Source: Nonomuraea jiangxiensis (GTDB lineage Bacteria; Actinomycetota; Actinomycetes; Streptosporangiales; Streptosporangiaceae). From it: a stretch of DNA of 61,726 bases. The notes below the pieces were generated by a model. It saw nothing but the letters and a program-made list of their open reading frames with translations, was not told the origin of the DNA and did not search any database. Position 1 is the first letter of the stretch. Each line of letters opens with the position of its first letter. The stretch lies in assembly GCF_900099965.1 (NCBI RefSeq), contig NZ_FNDJ01000046.1, positions 1-61,726 of the forward strand, read 5' to 3'. Shown one piece after another: positions 50,537 through 59,598 of the stretch. The position numbers were made by a program, and so were the translations under genes.

Positions 50537-51421
50537 ATGAGAAGGTTGCGCGCCCTGGAGCCCCTCGCCTGGGTCGGGCCCGCCGTGGTGCTGATCGCGC
50601 TGGTCGTGCTCTGGCCCGTGATCGAGATGATCAGGTCGTCGTTCCTCAAGATCAGCCGGTTCGGCATCGTGCAGGGGGCCAACGGGACGGCCAACTACGA
50701 GAAGCTGTTCGGCGAGAAGGACTTCGCCGACATCATGGTGCGCAGCGTGATCTGGGTGGTCGCGGTCGTCGTGCTCACCGTGCTGATCTCGCTGGCCCTG
50801 GCCCAGCTGTTCAACCAGCGGTTCCCGCTGCGCAAGGTGGCCCGCTGGGCGCTGATCGCGCCGTGGGCCGCCTCGGTGCTGATGACGGCGATCATCTTCA
50901 AGTGGATGCTCGACCCCGAGGTCGGGGTGATCAACCAGATCCGGGTGAAACTGGGGCTGATCGACGCGATGGGCGGGGCCGCGGCCGACCAGCTCGGTGA
51001 CGCCGGCAGCGCCATGCCGTGGCTGGTGTTCGTGGCGATCTTCGTGTCGGTGCCGTTCACCACGTACGCGCTGCTGGCCGGGCTGGCGACGATCCCCGGC
51101 GACGTCTACGAGGCGGCCAAGATGGACGGGGCCGGGCGGCTGCGCACCTACTGGTCGATCACGCTGCCGCTGCTGCGCCCCGCGCTCACGGTGGCGGCCC
51201 TGATCAACATCATGAACGTCTTCAACAACTTCCCGATCATCTGGGCGATGACCCATGGTCAGCCGGGTTACTCGACGGCCACCTCGACCATCTTCATGTT
51301 CATCCTCAAGGGCTCGGACATCGGAGAATCGGCCGCCATGTCCGTGGTCAACTTCGCCATGGTGATCGTACTGACCTTGATCTTCCTCAGGGTGTCGCGC
51401 TGGAACAAGGAGGTGGCGTGA
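50537..51421 (+). CDS. Carbohydrate ABC transporter permease (MalF type)
   Basis: 294 residues from ATG. About six membrane helices; the EAA loop is VYEAAKMDGAGRLRTYWSIT followed by LPLLRP, which binds the ATPase. It starts 61 bp after the lipoprotein gene, which probably lies on the same transcript. Its TGA shares a base with the next ATG (TGATG). Confidence 0.92.
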   Translation: MRRLRALEPLAWVGPAVVLIALVVLWPVIEMIRSSFLKISRFGIVQGANGTANYEKLFGEKDFADIMVRSVIWVVAVVVLTVLISLALAQLFNQRFPLRKVARWALIAPWAASVLMTAIIFKWMLDPEVGVINQIRVKLGLIDAMGGAAADQLGDAGSAMPWLVFVAIFVSVPFTTYALLAGLATIPGDVYEAAKMDGAGRLRTYWSITLPLLRPALTVAALINIMNVFNNFPIIWAMTHGQPGYSTATSTIFMFILKGSDIGESAAMSVVNFAMVIVLTLIFLRVSRWNKEVA

Positions 51422-52305
51422 TGGCCGTCGGGACGGCTCCTGCGCGGGCCACCCAGCCGCGCCCGCACGTACGGCCGGCCGCGCCGCGCCGGATGCCCCG
51501 GCTCAAGACGGTGCTCGTCGCGGCCTCCGCCTACCTGGTCTCGTTCGTCTTCCTCTTCCCGTACCTGGTGATGCTGCTCACCTCGCTGCGCTCCCAGGAA
51601 TCGCTGCGGGAGGTGACGTTCTGGCCGCGGGAGTGGGTCTGGTCCAACCTCGCCGAGTTCTGGACCAGCGGCCTGGCCGGGAACCTGTGGGTGACGCTCA
51701 AGGTCGCCGGGGGCTCCACGGTGCTGGTGCTGCTGGTGGCGTTGCCGGCGGCGTACTACTCGGCCCGGCACAACTTCCGAGGGCGCACGGCGTTCCTGAT
51801 CCTGGTGCTGATCACCCAGATGTTCCAGCCCACGGCCATGCTGGTCGGCATCTACCGGGAGTTCTACCAGTTCGGGCTGGTGGACTCGATCTGGTCGCTG
51901 ATCCTGGTCAACGGGGGGTTCAACCTGGCGTTCGCGGTGTGGATCCTGAACGCGTACTTCGCCTCGATCCCGCGGGAGCTGGAGGAGGCGGCGTTCATCG
52001 ACGGGAACGGGCGCTTCGGGGCGTTGTTCCGGATCACGCTGCCGCTGGCCCTGCCGGGCGTGATCACGGCACTGATCTTCACGTTCATCGCCGCGTGGAA
52101 CGAGTTCGTGGTCGCGCTGACCCTGACCACGACGCCGGCGAACCAGCCGCTGACCGTGGCCTTGAACTCCTTCATCGGCCAGTACCAGGTGGACTGGCAG
52201 AACCTGTTCGCCGGCTCGGTGATCGCCACCATCCCGGTGATCATCCTGTTCGCCCTGATCGAGCGGAAGGTGGTCGGCGGGCTGACCGCCGGCTCGATCA
52301 AGTGA
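51421..52305 (+). CDS. Carbohydrate ABC transporter permease (MalG type)
   Basis: 294 residues; the ATG overlaps the MalF stop by one base. Six membrane helices after a Pro/Arg-rich N-terminus (1-28). The EAA loop is ELEEAAFIDGNGRFGALFRI followed by TLPLALPG. It completes the importer with the lipoprotein and MalF. A hairpin follows its stop. Confidence 0.92.
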   Translation: MAVGTAPARATQPRPHVRPAAPRRMPRLKTVLVAASAYLVSFVFLFPYLVMLLTSLRSQESLREVTFWPREWVWSNLAEFWTSGLAGNLWVTLKVAGGSTVLVLLVALPAAYYSARHNFRGRTAFLILVLITQMFQPTAMLVGIYREFYQFGLVDSIWSLILVNGGFNLAFAVWILNAYFASIPRELEEAAFIDGNGRFGALFRITLPLALPGVITALIFTFIAAWNEFVVALTLTTTPANQPLTVALNSFIGQYQVDWQNLFAGSVIATIPVIILFALIERKVVGGLTAGSIK

Positions 52306-52311
52306 GCTCCT

Positions 52312-52340
52312 GGCCGCCTCCGCGTGTCGCGGTGGCGGCC
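52312..52340. terminator. Bidirectional hairpin after the sugar transporter
   Basis: ggccgcctccgcg (52312-52324) pairs with cgcggtggcggcc (52328-52340) with one mismatch. It lies between convergent genes. Confidence 0.6.
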
Positions 52341-52347
52341 TTCGCGG

Positions 52348-53085
52348 CTACTGCTGGGGCACGCGGGCCACGCAGAACACCGTCTGGCCGAACGGCGGGC
52401 GGATGAAGCGCTCGATCAGGCGGGTCAGCGGGACCACCGTGCGGTCGTAGACCTTGACCAGGCGCGGGTCGGGGTAGCCGACGCCGCCCCGGCGCACGGC
52501 CGCCCACCAGGCGATGCCGCCCAGGAAGTTGATCGGCTTGAGCACCTCGACGTCGAGCCCGGCCTTGGCGACCGTCCGGCCCAGCGTCTTGGGCGTGTAG
52601 CGCTGGACGTGGCCCACCTTGCGGTCGAAGTCGCCGTAGAGCTGCGGGTAGCCGGGCACCCAGATGATGATCCGCCCACCCGGCTGCGTGACGCGCGCCA
52701 GCGAGCGCAGGGCCTCGTCGTCCTCCTCGATGTGCTCCAGGACGTTCATCAGGACGACGGTGTCGACCTTGTCGGCCAGCGGGATGTCGGTGGGCAGGCC
52801 GAACTGCAGGACGCCGATGTCGTCGCGGCCGGCGAAACGCTTCTCCAACTGCTCGACGCAGTAGGGGTCGAAGTCGCTCACCACCAGCCGGTCGAGCCGG
52901 GGCAGGAACTGCTCGGCGAAGTGGCCGAGCCCCGAGCCGATCTCCAGCATCGAGCGGCCGACATGCGGCGCGACCATGTCGAACTCGTACTGCCGGTAGT
53001 TCTTGGCCTCGTCCCCACCCAGGTGGTTCTCCAGGGCCTCATCACCGGCCGCCGGTTGCACTACACGGTCATACCCAGAAGACAT
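52348..53085 (-). CDS. Class I SAM-dependent methyltransferase
   Basis: 245 residues. Motif I is MLEIGSGLGHFAEQFLPRLD, motif II is LVVSDFDPYCVEQLEKRF, and VVLMNVLEHIEEDDEALRSL with RVTQPGGRIIIWVPGYPQLY follows (Methyltransf_23 type, as in ubiquinone- or sugar-modifying enzymes). A C-terminal extension ends in ARVPQQ. Target unknown. Divergent from the ECF sigma gene. Confidence 0.88.
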   Translation of the reverse strand: MSSGYDRVVQPAAGDEALENHLGGDEAKNYRQYEFDMVAPHVGRSMLEIGSGLGHFAEQFLPRLDRLVVSDFDPYCVEQLEKRFAGRDDIGVLQFGLPTDIPLADKVDTVVLMNVLEHIEEDDEALRSLARVTQPGGRIIIWVPGYPQLYGDFDRKVGHVQRYTPKTLGRTVAKAGLDVEVLKPINFLGGIAWWAAVRRGGVGYPDPRLVKVYDRTVVPLTRLIERFIRPPFGQTVFCVARVPQQ

Positions 53086-53210
53086 AATCCCGTTCCTTCA
53101 AGGGGCTCATGGATTGCCTGAGTCTAATGCCCCCGACATGTCCCAGGGTTGCACGATGTGCGAAAGACACTTCCCGGCGTGGCCTGTGATGCGATGGAAT
53201 CTGACTCGCG

Positions 53211-53750
53211 ATGAACGACGACGAGGCGATCACCCGCGCCCTCGACGGTGACCTCGCGGCCTACGAGACGCTGGTCGCGCGCTACAGCGTGCTCGCCCAC
53301 CGCACCGCCGCCATGCTGGGCGCGGGCGACGAGGCCGAGGACGTGGTGCAGGAGGCGTTCGTCAAGGCGTTCCGGCACCTGGCGTCGTTCCGCCGGGACG
53401 CGCCCTTCCGGCCGTGGCTGCTGCGCATCGTGGCCAACGAGACGCACAACCTGACCCGGTCGCGCGGGCGACGCTCCGAGCTCACGCTACGGCTCGGCGC
53501 CACGGCCGAGGTCGTGGCCCCCGATGATCCCGAGGGCTCGGCGGTGGCCACCGACCGGCGGGCGCGCCTGCTGGCGGCCGTACGGGGGTTGCCCGAGCGG
53601 GAACGTCAGGCCGTTGTCTGCCGGTACTTCTTACAACTGACGGAAGCGGAGACGGCACAGGTGCTCGACTGGCCCGTCGGCACCGTCAAGTCCAGCACCC
53701 ATCGCGGGCTGGCCCGGCTGAGGGAGGAGGTGGGCAATGAACTCGCCTGA
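53211..53750 (+). CDS. ECF-subfamily RNA polymerase sigma factor
   Basis: 179 residues. Region 2 is RYSVLAHRTAAMLGAGDEAE with DVVQEAFVKAFRHLASFRRD and RPWLLRIVANETHNLTRSRG. Region 4 is LPERERQAVVCRYFLQLTEA and WPVGTVKSSTHRGLARLREE. No extra C-terminal domain. The next gene overlaps by 14 bp and encodes a membrane protein, the expected place of an anti-sigma factor. Confidence 0.92.
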   Translation: MNDDEAITRALDGDLAAYETLVARYSVLAHRTAAMLGAGDEAEDVVQEAFVKAFRHLASFRRDAPFRPWLLRIVANETHNLTRSRGRRSELTLRLGATAEVVAPDDPEGSAVATDRRARLLAAVRGLPERERQAVVCRYFLQLTEAETAQVLDWPVGTVKSSTHRGLARLREEVGNELA

Positions 53751-54570
53751 GCCTTTCGACGACCTGGAGGCCGAACTGCTGGCCCTGGGCGACCTCCTCG
53801 ACGTCCCGAGCCCACCTCCGGCCGACGTGGCCGCCGCAGTCCGCGCCCGCCTCGAATCCGCGCCCGGCGAATCCGCGCCCGGCGCCGCGAGCCCTGCGGA
53901 GGACGTCGAGGGGCCGGAGTCGGCGCGCAGGTCGCGTCCCAGGGCACCGGGGCGGCGCGACGACAGCCGGCGGCCGGTGGCGGGGCGTGGGCGGCGGGCG
54001 CGGTGGAAGGTCGTCACGGCCGTGGTGATCGCCGTCATCGCCGTCACCGCCGCCACCCCCCAGGGGCGGGCGGCCGTGGCGCACATCCTGCGCCTGGCCG
54101 GCATCGAGATCCAGATCGGCGACAGCCCGCCCGCGCCCGTCACCACCACGGCACCCCTGCCCGGCGAACGGGCCATCTCCGTGGAGGAGCTGCCGGGCGC
54201 GGTGAAGTTCGCGGTCAGGACGCCGGCCGAGCTCGGCGCCCCGCGGCGGGTCACGGTCGCCGACCGCGACCGGGTGGTGTCGATGTTCTGGCCGGGCGGC
54301 ATCCGGCTCGACCAGTTCCAGGAGATGGAGCCCTACTTCTTCAAGAAGCTCGGCCCGCCCATGCCCGCGTACACCATGGTCGGCCCGTACCAGGCCTGGT
54401 GGGTGCCGGGGGAGCACCCCCTGGGCTACATCAGGCGCCAGGACGGCACCGAGGTGCCGCTGCGCCAGGCCGCCCCCACCCTCATCTGGCAGCAGGAGTC
54501 CGTCAGCTACCGGCTGGAAGGCGTGCGGACCATGGAGGAAGCCGTGCGCATCGCCCGGTCACTCCGGTAG
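53737..54570 (+). CDS. Membrane protein, probable anti-sigma partner
   Basis: 277 residues. Cytoplasmic N-terminus (1-88, Pro/Arg-rich with ESAPGESAPG repeat), one membrane helix (VVTAVVIAVIAVTAA, about 90-106), then an external domain (about 140-277, YTMVGPYQAWWVPGEHPLGY, ESVSYRLEGVRTMEEAVRIA). A zinc-type anti-sigma motif (HxxxCxxC) is not seen, so an anti-sigma role is inferred from the 14-bp overlap with the sigma gene. The external part may sense an envelope signal. Confidence 0.7.
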   Translation: MNSPEPFDDLEAELLALGDLLDVPSPPPADVAAAVRARLESAPGESAPGAASPAEDVEGPESARRSRPRAPGRRDDSRRPVAGRGRRARWKVVTAVVIAVIAVTAATPQGRAAVAHILRLAGIEIQIGDSPPAPVTTTAPLPGERAISVEELPGAVKFAVRTPAELGAPRRVTVADRDRVVSMFWPGGIRLDQFQEMEPYFFKKLGPPMPAYTMVGPYQAWWVPGEHPLGYIRRQDGTEVPLRQAAPTLIWQQESVSYRLEGVRTMEEAVRIARSLR

Positions 54571-55593
54571 CGGGTCCGAGGAGAGCCATTCGTCCACGCC
54601 CTTGAGCAGCTCGTTGCGCAGCGGCTCAGGGGCCGCCGACGCGCGTAGGGACTGGCGTGCCAGCTCGGCCACCTCGGCGTCGCTGAAGCCGTAGACGTCG
54701 CGGGCCAACTCGTACTGGCGCAACAGCCGCGTACCGAACAGCAGCGGGTCGTCGGCCCCCAGCGCGATAGGCACCCCCGCGTCGAACATCCGCCGCACCG
54801 GCACGTCGGCGGCCCGCTCGGCCACCCCCAGGCCCACGTTGGAGGTCGGGCAGACCTCGCACGGGACCTGCCGGTCGGCCAGCCGCCCCAGCAGCCACTC
54901 GTCCTCCGCCGCCCGCACCCCGTGGCCCACCCGGTCGGCGCCCAGGTCGTCCACGCACTGCGCCACGCTGCGCGGGCCCATCAGCTCGCCCCCGTGCGGC
55001 ACGGACAGCAGCCCGCCCCGCTTGGCGATCCTGAACGCCCGCTCGAACTCGCGTGCCTCGCCCCGCCGCTCGTCGTTGGACAGCCCGAACCCCACCACGC
55101 CCTGGCCGGTGTACTGGACGGCGAGGCGGGCCAGCGTGTTCGCGTCGAGCGGATGCCGGGTCCGGTTGGCCGCCACGATCACCGCCATCCCGATCCCCGT
55201 GTGCTGGGCCGCCTGGCGTACCGCGTCCAGCATCAGCTCCAGCGTGGCCGTCAGCCCGCCGAACCGCTGGGCGTAGCCCGAGGGGTCCACCTGGATCTCC
55301 AGCCACCGCGACCCGGCCGCCACCTCGTCCTCCGCCGTCTCGCGGACCAGCCGGTAGACGTATTCCGGGCGGGTCAGCACCGACCTGGCGATGTCGTAGA
55401 GCCGCTGGAACCTGAACCACCCGCGCTCGTCCGTGGCCCGCAGCTTGGGCGGCCAGTCCTGCTCCAGGGCGTCGGGCAGGTGCAGCTCCTGCTCCCTGGC
55501 CAGCTCGATCAGCGTCGAGTGCCGCATCGAACCGGTGAAGTGCAGATGGAGATGGGCTTTGGGGAGCAAGTTCAGGGGCCGCGCCATTGGCAT
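54559..55593 (-). CDS. Adenosine deaminase family protein
   Basis: 344 residues. Zinc and catalytic motifs are KAHLHLHFTGSMRHSTLIEL (HxH), PHGGELMGPRSVAQCVDDLG (HxGE type), DRVGHGVRA and ALGADDPLLFGT (Asp). These match the actinobacterial add-type group rather than the classical VELHVHLDG form. It hydrolyses adenosine or a related purine to the deaminated product; the precise substrate is unsure. The stop overlaps the convergent sigma-partner gene by 12 bp. ATG 55587 is a possible later start. Confidence 0.88.
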   Translation of the reverse strand: MPMARPLNLLPKAHLHLHFTGSMRHSTLIELAREQELHLPDALEQDWPPKLRATDERGWFRFQRLYDIARSVLTRPEYVYRLVRETAEDEVAAGSRWLEIQVDPSGYAQRFGGLTATLELMLDAVRQAAQHTGIGMAVIVAANRTRHPLDANTLARLAVQYTGQGVVGFGLSNDERRGEAREFERAFRIAKRGGLLSVPHGGELMGPRSVAQCVDDLGADRVGHGVRAAEDEWLLGRLADRQVPCEVCPTSNVGLGVAERAADVPVRRMFDAGVPIALGADDPLLFGTRLLRQYELARDVYGFSDAEVAELARQSLRASAAPEPLRNELLKGVDEWLSSDPLPE

Positions 55594-55741
55594 ATCTTGC
55601 CACTCAACCCCAGGCGGGATGCGCAGGTCGAGGAGGGCTCACGATTTCCCCGGCCGGATGGCAGGGGCGGACTCGCAGGTGGAGGATTGCCTAGTCCCTG
55701 CCGGACGGTAGGGATGGGCCCGGACGGGGGATCACGCATGC

Positions 55742-56278
55742 ATGATCCCTCAAGGGCGGGAACTCGGGCAGGGACGGCGCGCGCTGCTGGCCCTGCTGGC
55801 GCTGGGAGTGACGGCCCTGTCCATCCACGCCATCTTCGCCTCGGGGTTCGGGCGCCTCCCCGCCGCCGGGCGCGGAACGGCCGCGGGCCCGGCGGAGCCC
55901 GTTCTGGCGGTGGTCTCCGGCGACTTCTGGCTCACCTACCTGCCCGCCGGGCTCGAACGCGGCGGCGGGGGAGCGATCCGCCAGGAACCCGGCGTGGCGG
56001 GCGAATGGGCCAGGTTCCGCTCGGCCGGCGGGTTCGTCGAGGCCAGGGTCGAGCACGGCGCGGTGGCCGGCGGGTGGGCGAGCTACCGTGAGCGGGTCGC
56101 CGTACCAGGGGCCAGGGAGATCACCGTACGCGGCCGGCCCGCGGTGGCCGGGCGGCATCCGGGCGGCGGCCTGATGATCGCCTGGCTGGAACGCGCGGGC
56201 ACGGGCGCGTGGATCCGGGTCAGCGACTCCCTGAGCGGGGATCTGATGGCAATCGCCGCCTCGGCCAAGAGTCTGTAG
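55742..56278 (+). CDS. Membrane-anchored or secreted hypothetical protein
   Basis: 178 residues. N-terminal hydrophobic helix ALLALLALGVTALSIHAIF (about 14-32) serves as signal or anchor. The rest (SGDFWLTYLPAGLERGGGGA, FVEARVEHGAVAGGWASYRE) is probably an outside domain. No family recognised. It resembles in layout the extracellular part of the sigma-partner protein: a W-rich beta domain ending in an IAASAKSL-type helix, like IARSLR there. It could belong to the same envelope response. Confidence 0.65.
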   Translation: MIPQGRELGQGRRALLALLALGVTALSIHAIFASGFGRLPAAGRGTAAGPAEPVLAVVSGDFWLTYLPAGLERGGGGAIRQEPGVAGEWARFRSAGGFVEARVEHGAVAGGWASYRERVAVPGAREITVRGRPAVAGRHPGGGLMIAWLERAGTGAWIRVSDSLSGDLMAIAASAKSL

Positions 56279-56351
56279 GAGACTGGCCGCCTCCGTCCGG
56301 CTCCTGTAGTCCTGGAGGACCGGATATCCCGTCTACGTCATGGGGGGGTCG

Positions 56352-56855
56352 ATGCGGCGCCTGGCAGCGATGCTCCTCATGTTCGTCCTCACGGCCTGCG
56401 GCGGCGGTGAGGTCGCGCCCGGACCCCACGACACCCCGCCGCCGCCCAAGCCGGCCGCCACCCGCAAGGGCAGCTCGCTGTCCTGCGGCGACACCCGGAT
56501 ACGGTTTCCCGCCATGCCCGAGGGACTGGTCAGGGCCGGGTCGTTCACCCGCCTCGGGTCGCTCACGCGGCGGCTCACGGTCAGGGGAGTGGTGTGGCAG
56601 GAGAGCATGGAACGGGTCTACCTGGGCGTGGTGTGCGGGGTGCGCTCTGCCGAGCAGTTCGCCACGCTGGTCGCCGGGTCGCGGCTGACGGTGTACCAGG
56701 GCGAGCCGGCGTTGCGGTGGACGACGCGCAGCGGGCTGCGTAACTTCATGTGGCTGGAGCGGCCGGGCACCGCGATCTACATCGGGACGACGCCCGGCCT
56801 GGCCACCCTGATCAAGACGATCGCCTCCGGGGTCGAACCGACCTCGACACCCTGA
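56352..56855 (+). CDS. Small lipoprotein
   Basis: 167 residues from ATG 56352 with ggggggg upstream; ATG 56340 is the alternative. The lipoprotein signal MRRLAAMLLMFVLTACGGGE has LTAC as lipobox. A Pro linker and an external domain follow (GDTRIRFPAMPEGLVRAGSF, VYLGVVCGVRSAEQFATLVA, NFMWLERPGTAIYIGTTPGL). No family recognised. The domain pattern (PxGL, WLERxGTxIxI, final helix) resembles the previous gene's product, so the two may be distant relatives. Confidence 0.65.
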   Translation: MRRLAAMLLMFVLTACGGGEVAPGPHDTPPPPKPAATRKGSSLSCGDTRIRFPAMPEGLVRAGSFTRLGSLTRRLTVRGVVWQESMERVYLGVVCGVRSAEQFATLVAGSRLTVYQGEPALRWTTRSGLRNFMWLERPGTAIYIGTTPGLATLIKTIASGVEPTSTP

Positions 56856-56879
56856 ACCCTCAACGGGCCGGCCCCGGAC

Positions 56880-56985
56880 AGCGGCGCCCGGGCCACAGCG
56901 GGCCTCGGGCAGCGGCGCCCGGGCCACAGCGGGCTCCGGGCAGTGGCGCCCGGGCCACGGCGGGCTCCGGGCAGTGGCGCTGCTG
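56880..56985. repeat. 31-bp tandem repeat, three full copies and a partial fourth
   Basis: Units begin at 56880, 56911, 56942 and 56973. Each contains ggcgcccgggccac. Copies 1 and 2 differ at a few bases; copy 3 has two changes. The centre gcccgggc is self-complementary, so each copy can form a small hairpin. It lies between convergent genes and may act as a terminator array. Confidence 0.85.
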
Positions 56986-56991
56986 CGAGTG

Positions 56992-58200
56992 TCAGTGGGC
57001 CTCGGACAGGAGCTTGGCCATGCGGCTGACGCCCTCGGCCAGGTCGTCGTCGCCCAGCGCGTAGGACAGGCGGAAGTAGCCCGGGGTGCCGAACGCCTCA
57101 CCCGGCACGACCGCGACCTCGGCCTCCTCCAGGATCAGCTCAGCCAGCTCGGCGGACGATCCGGGCCGGTGGCCGCGCAGCTCCTTGCCGAGCAGCTCCT
57201 TGACCGTCGGATAGGCGTAGAACGCCCCCTTGGGCTCCGGGCAGAACACGCCCGGGATTTCGTTGAGCATCCGAACAATGGTCTGGCGCCGCCGGTCGAA
57301 GGCCGTACGCATCTCCGCCACCGCCGACAGATCGCCGGAAACCGCGGCCAGCGCGGCCATCTGGGCCACGTTGGAGACGTTGGAGGTGGCGTGGGACTGC
57401 AGGTTGGTCGCGGCCTTGACCACGTCGGACGGGCCGATCAGCCAGCCGACCCGCCAGCCCGTCATCGCGTAGGTCTTGGCCACGCCGTTGAGGATCACGA
57501 CCCGGTCGGCCAGCTCAGGCACGGCCGTGGCGATGCTGGTGAACTCGGTGCCGCCGTACACGAGGTGCTCGTAGATCTCGTCGGTGACGACCCACAGGCC
57601 GTGCTCGGCCGCCCAGCGGCCGATCGCCACGGTCTCCTCGCGCGAGTAGACCGCCCCGGTCGGGTTGGACGGCGAGACGAACAGCAGCACCTTCGTACGC
57701 TCGGTGCGCGCGGCCTCAAGCTGCTCGACGCTCGCCAGGTAGCCGGTCGACTCGTCCGTCACGACGTCGACCTGGACGCCGCCGGCCAGCTTGATCGCCT
57801 CGGGATAGGTCGTCCAGTAAGGGGCCACGACCAGGACCTCGTCGCCGGGGTCGAGCAGCGTGGCGAACGCTTCGTACACGGCCTGCTTGCCGCCGTTGGT
57901 GATCAGCACCTGCGACGGCTCGGCCGAGAAGCCGGAGTCGCGGAGCGTCTTGTCGGCGACGGCCTGCCGCAGCTCGGGCAGGCCGCTCGACGGGGTGTAC
58001 TTGTGGAAGCGCGGCGTGCGTGCCGCCTCGATCGCCGCCTCGACGATGTAGCCGGGCGTCGGGAAGTCGGGCTCGCCCGCGCCGAAGCCGATGACGGGGC
58101 GTCCCGCGGCCTTCATCGCCTTCGCCTTGGCGTCCACGGCGAGTGTGGCGGACTCGGAGATCGCGGAGATTCTTGCGGAGATTCGGGATCGGGTGGACAT
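56992..58200 (-). CDS. aspC: Pyridoxal phosphate-dependent aspartate aminotransferase
   Basis: 402 residues from ATG 58200. Class I aminotransferase motifs are VIGFGAGEPDFPTPGYIVEA, ITNGGKQAVYEAFATLLDPG, FVSPSNPTGAVYSREETVAI, WVVTDEIYEHLVYGG and the PLP lysine in ILNGVAKTYAMTGWRVGWLI. The C-terminus has PGYFRLSYALGDDDLAEGVS. It transfers amino groups between aspartate and 2-oxoglutarate. In Actinobacteria this gene commonly sits next to tRNA-Trp and secE, as here. Confidence 0.93.
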   Translation of the reverse strand: MSTRSRISARISAISESATLAVDAKAKAMKAAGRPVIGFGAGEPDFPTPGYIVEAAIEAARTPRFHKYTPSSGLPELRQAVADKTLRDSGFSAEPSQVLITNGGKQAVYEAFATLLDPGDEVLVVAPYWTTYPEAIKLAGGVQVDVVTDESTGYLASVEQLEAARTERTKVLLFVSPSNPTGAVYSREETVAIGRWAAEHGLWVVTDEIYEHLVYGGTEFTSIATAVPELADRVVILNGVAKTYAMTGWRVGWLIGPSDVVKAATNLQSHATSNVSNVAQMAALAAVSGDLSAVAEMRTAFDRRRQTIVRMLNEIPGVFCPEPKGAFYAYPTVKELLGKELRGHRPGSSAELAELILEEAEVAVVPGEAFGTPGYFRLSYALGDDDLAEGVSRMAKLLSEAH

Positions 58201-58357
58201 ATGTCCATGGTCCCACGCGCTCGTGACCTGGGAGATCGGTATTCGGTTCGACGTACCACGCATTCCCCCGTATGCTTTCGCCTGGTCCTTCCGCCGCATG
58301 TCGGCGAGCGGTTCGGTCCAGGCAGTGAGTCGATCAGGGTAGTCTGGTCAACGACAT

Positions 58358-58430
58358 AGGGCACTGGCGCAATTGGTAGCGCACCGGTCTCCAAAACCGG
58401 CGGTTGGGGGTTCGAGTCCCTCGTGCCCTG
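58358..58430 (+). tRNA. trpT: tRNA-Trp (CCA anticodon)
   Basis: Acceptor stem agggcac pairs with gtgccct. D arm (gcgcaattggtagcgc), anticodon stem-loop ccggtctccaaaaccgg with CCA, T arm gggggttcgagtccctc and discriminator G are all intact, for 73 nt. The 3' CCA is not encoded. It precedes secE, the standard actinobacterial order. Confidence 0.95.
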
Positions 58431-58507
58431 CGAGTGCGGTCCGCGCAATAATTGGCGTGTAAGCGCGCCGCAAGACTGCGTTGGATACGACAGATCAGGT
58501 GAGGACT

Positions 58508-58756
58508 GTGGCGATCGACACGCGCGGCGAGACCGCAGACAAGCCTAGTGGCGGCGAGAAGAAGAAGCGTACTTCGCCTGCCCTCTTCTATCGGCAGGTC
58601 GTCAACGAGCTGCGGAAGGTCATCTGGCCGACACGCAAGGATCTCGTCACCTATACGACGGTCGTTCTGATATTCGTTCTGATCATGGTTGCGATCGTGT
58701 ACGGGCTCGACGCCGCGCTCGGCTGGGTGGTCCTGAGGGTCTTCGGCGGGTCCTGA
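58508..58756 (+). CDS. secE: Preprotein translocase subunit SecE
   Basis: 82 residues from GTG 58508; GTG 58499 and TTG 58481 are further in-frame starts, gagg lies close upstream. One membrane helix (VLIFVLIMVAIVYGLDAALG) follows the conserved FYRQVVNELRKVIWPTRKDL. It clamps SecY in the protein export channel. It leads directly to nusG. Confidence 0.93.
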   Translation: MAIDTRGETADKPSGGEKKKRTSPALFYRQVVNELRKVIWPTRKDLVTYTTVVLIFVLIMVAIVYGLDAALGWVVLRVFGGS

Positions 58757-58833
58757 CCGGGCACCACCGAAGTCACGTGACGGAGTCGCCATACGTTACG
58801 AGGCAATCGATAGACGAAAGAGGAAGAGTCACC

Positions 58834-59598
58834 GTGTCCGAGTCTTCAGTTCCGGCGGACGGGCCCCGCGACGAGTGGGGCGACGAGCTGGAAGAGGCCA
58901 CTGACGAGGCCGCCGAGGCGGCCGTCGAAGAGGCCGAGCTCGCGGAGAGCGACGAGGCGGCCGATGCTGAGGCCCCTGCCGTCGAGGACGGTGCGGCCCT
59001 TTCCGACATCGACCCCGTCGAGGAGTTCAAGGGCTCCCTGCGCGGCCTTCCGGGTGAGTGGTATGTGATCCACTCCTACGCCGGTTACGAAAATCGCGTG
59101 AAGTCCAACATCGAGAGCCGCAACCTGTCGCTCAACATGGAGGACTACATCTACCAGGTCGAGGTGCCGACGCACACCGTCCAGGAGTTCAAGAGCGGCA
59201 AGAAGGTGCCGGTCAAGGAGCGGGTGCTGCCCGGCTACGTGCTGGTGCGCATGGAGCTGACCGACGAGTCCTGGGCCGCCGTGCGCAACACGCCCGGCGT
59301 GACCGGCTTCGTGGGCCTGTCCAACAAGCCGAGCCCGCTCAGCCTCGACGAGGTCGCCAAGCTGCTGGCACCGGAGCCGACCGAGGAGAGCAAGAAGGCC
59401 GCGGCCAAGACGAGCGCCGGCCCGACGGTCGAGTTCGAGATCGGCGAGTCGGTCACCGTCATGGACGGCCCGTTCGCCACGCTGCCGGCCTCGGTGAGCG
59501 AGATCAGCCCCGAGTCGCAGAAGCTCAAGGTGCTCGTCTCGATCTTCGGTCGCGAGACTCCGGTCGAGCTCTCGTTCAACCAGGTCTCGAAGATCTGA
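58834..59598 (+). CDS. nusG: Transcription termination/antitermination factor NusG
   Basis: 254 residues from GTG 58834 with an aggaagag site. An acidic N-terminal extension (1-62, Asp/Glu/Ala-rich), usual in Actinobacteria, precedes the NGN domain (GEWYVIHSYAGYENRVKSNI, RVLPGYVLVRMELTDESWAA, RNTPGVTGFVGLSNKPSPLS) and the C-terminal KOW domain (GESVTVMDGPFATLPASVSE). It links RNA polymerase to Rho and the ribosome. Confidence 0.95.
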   Translation: MSESSVPADGPRDEWGDELEEATDEAAEAAVEEAELAESDEAADAEAPAVEDGAALSDIDPVEEFKGSLRGLPGEWYVIHSYAGYENRVKSNIESRNLSLNMEDYIYQVEVPTHTVQEFKSGKKVPVKERVLPGYVLVRMELTDESWAAVRNTPGVTGFVGLSNKPSPLSLDEVAKLLAPEPTEESKKAAAKTSAGPTVEFEIGESVTVMDGPFATLPASVSEISPESQKLKVLVSIFGRETPVELSFNQVSKI

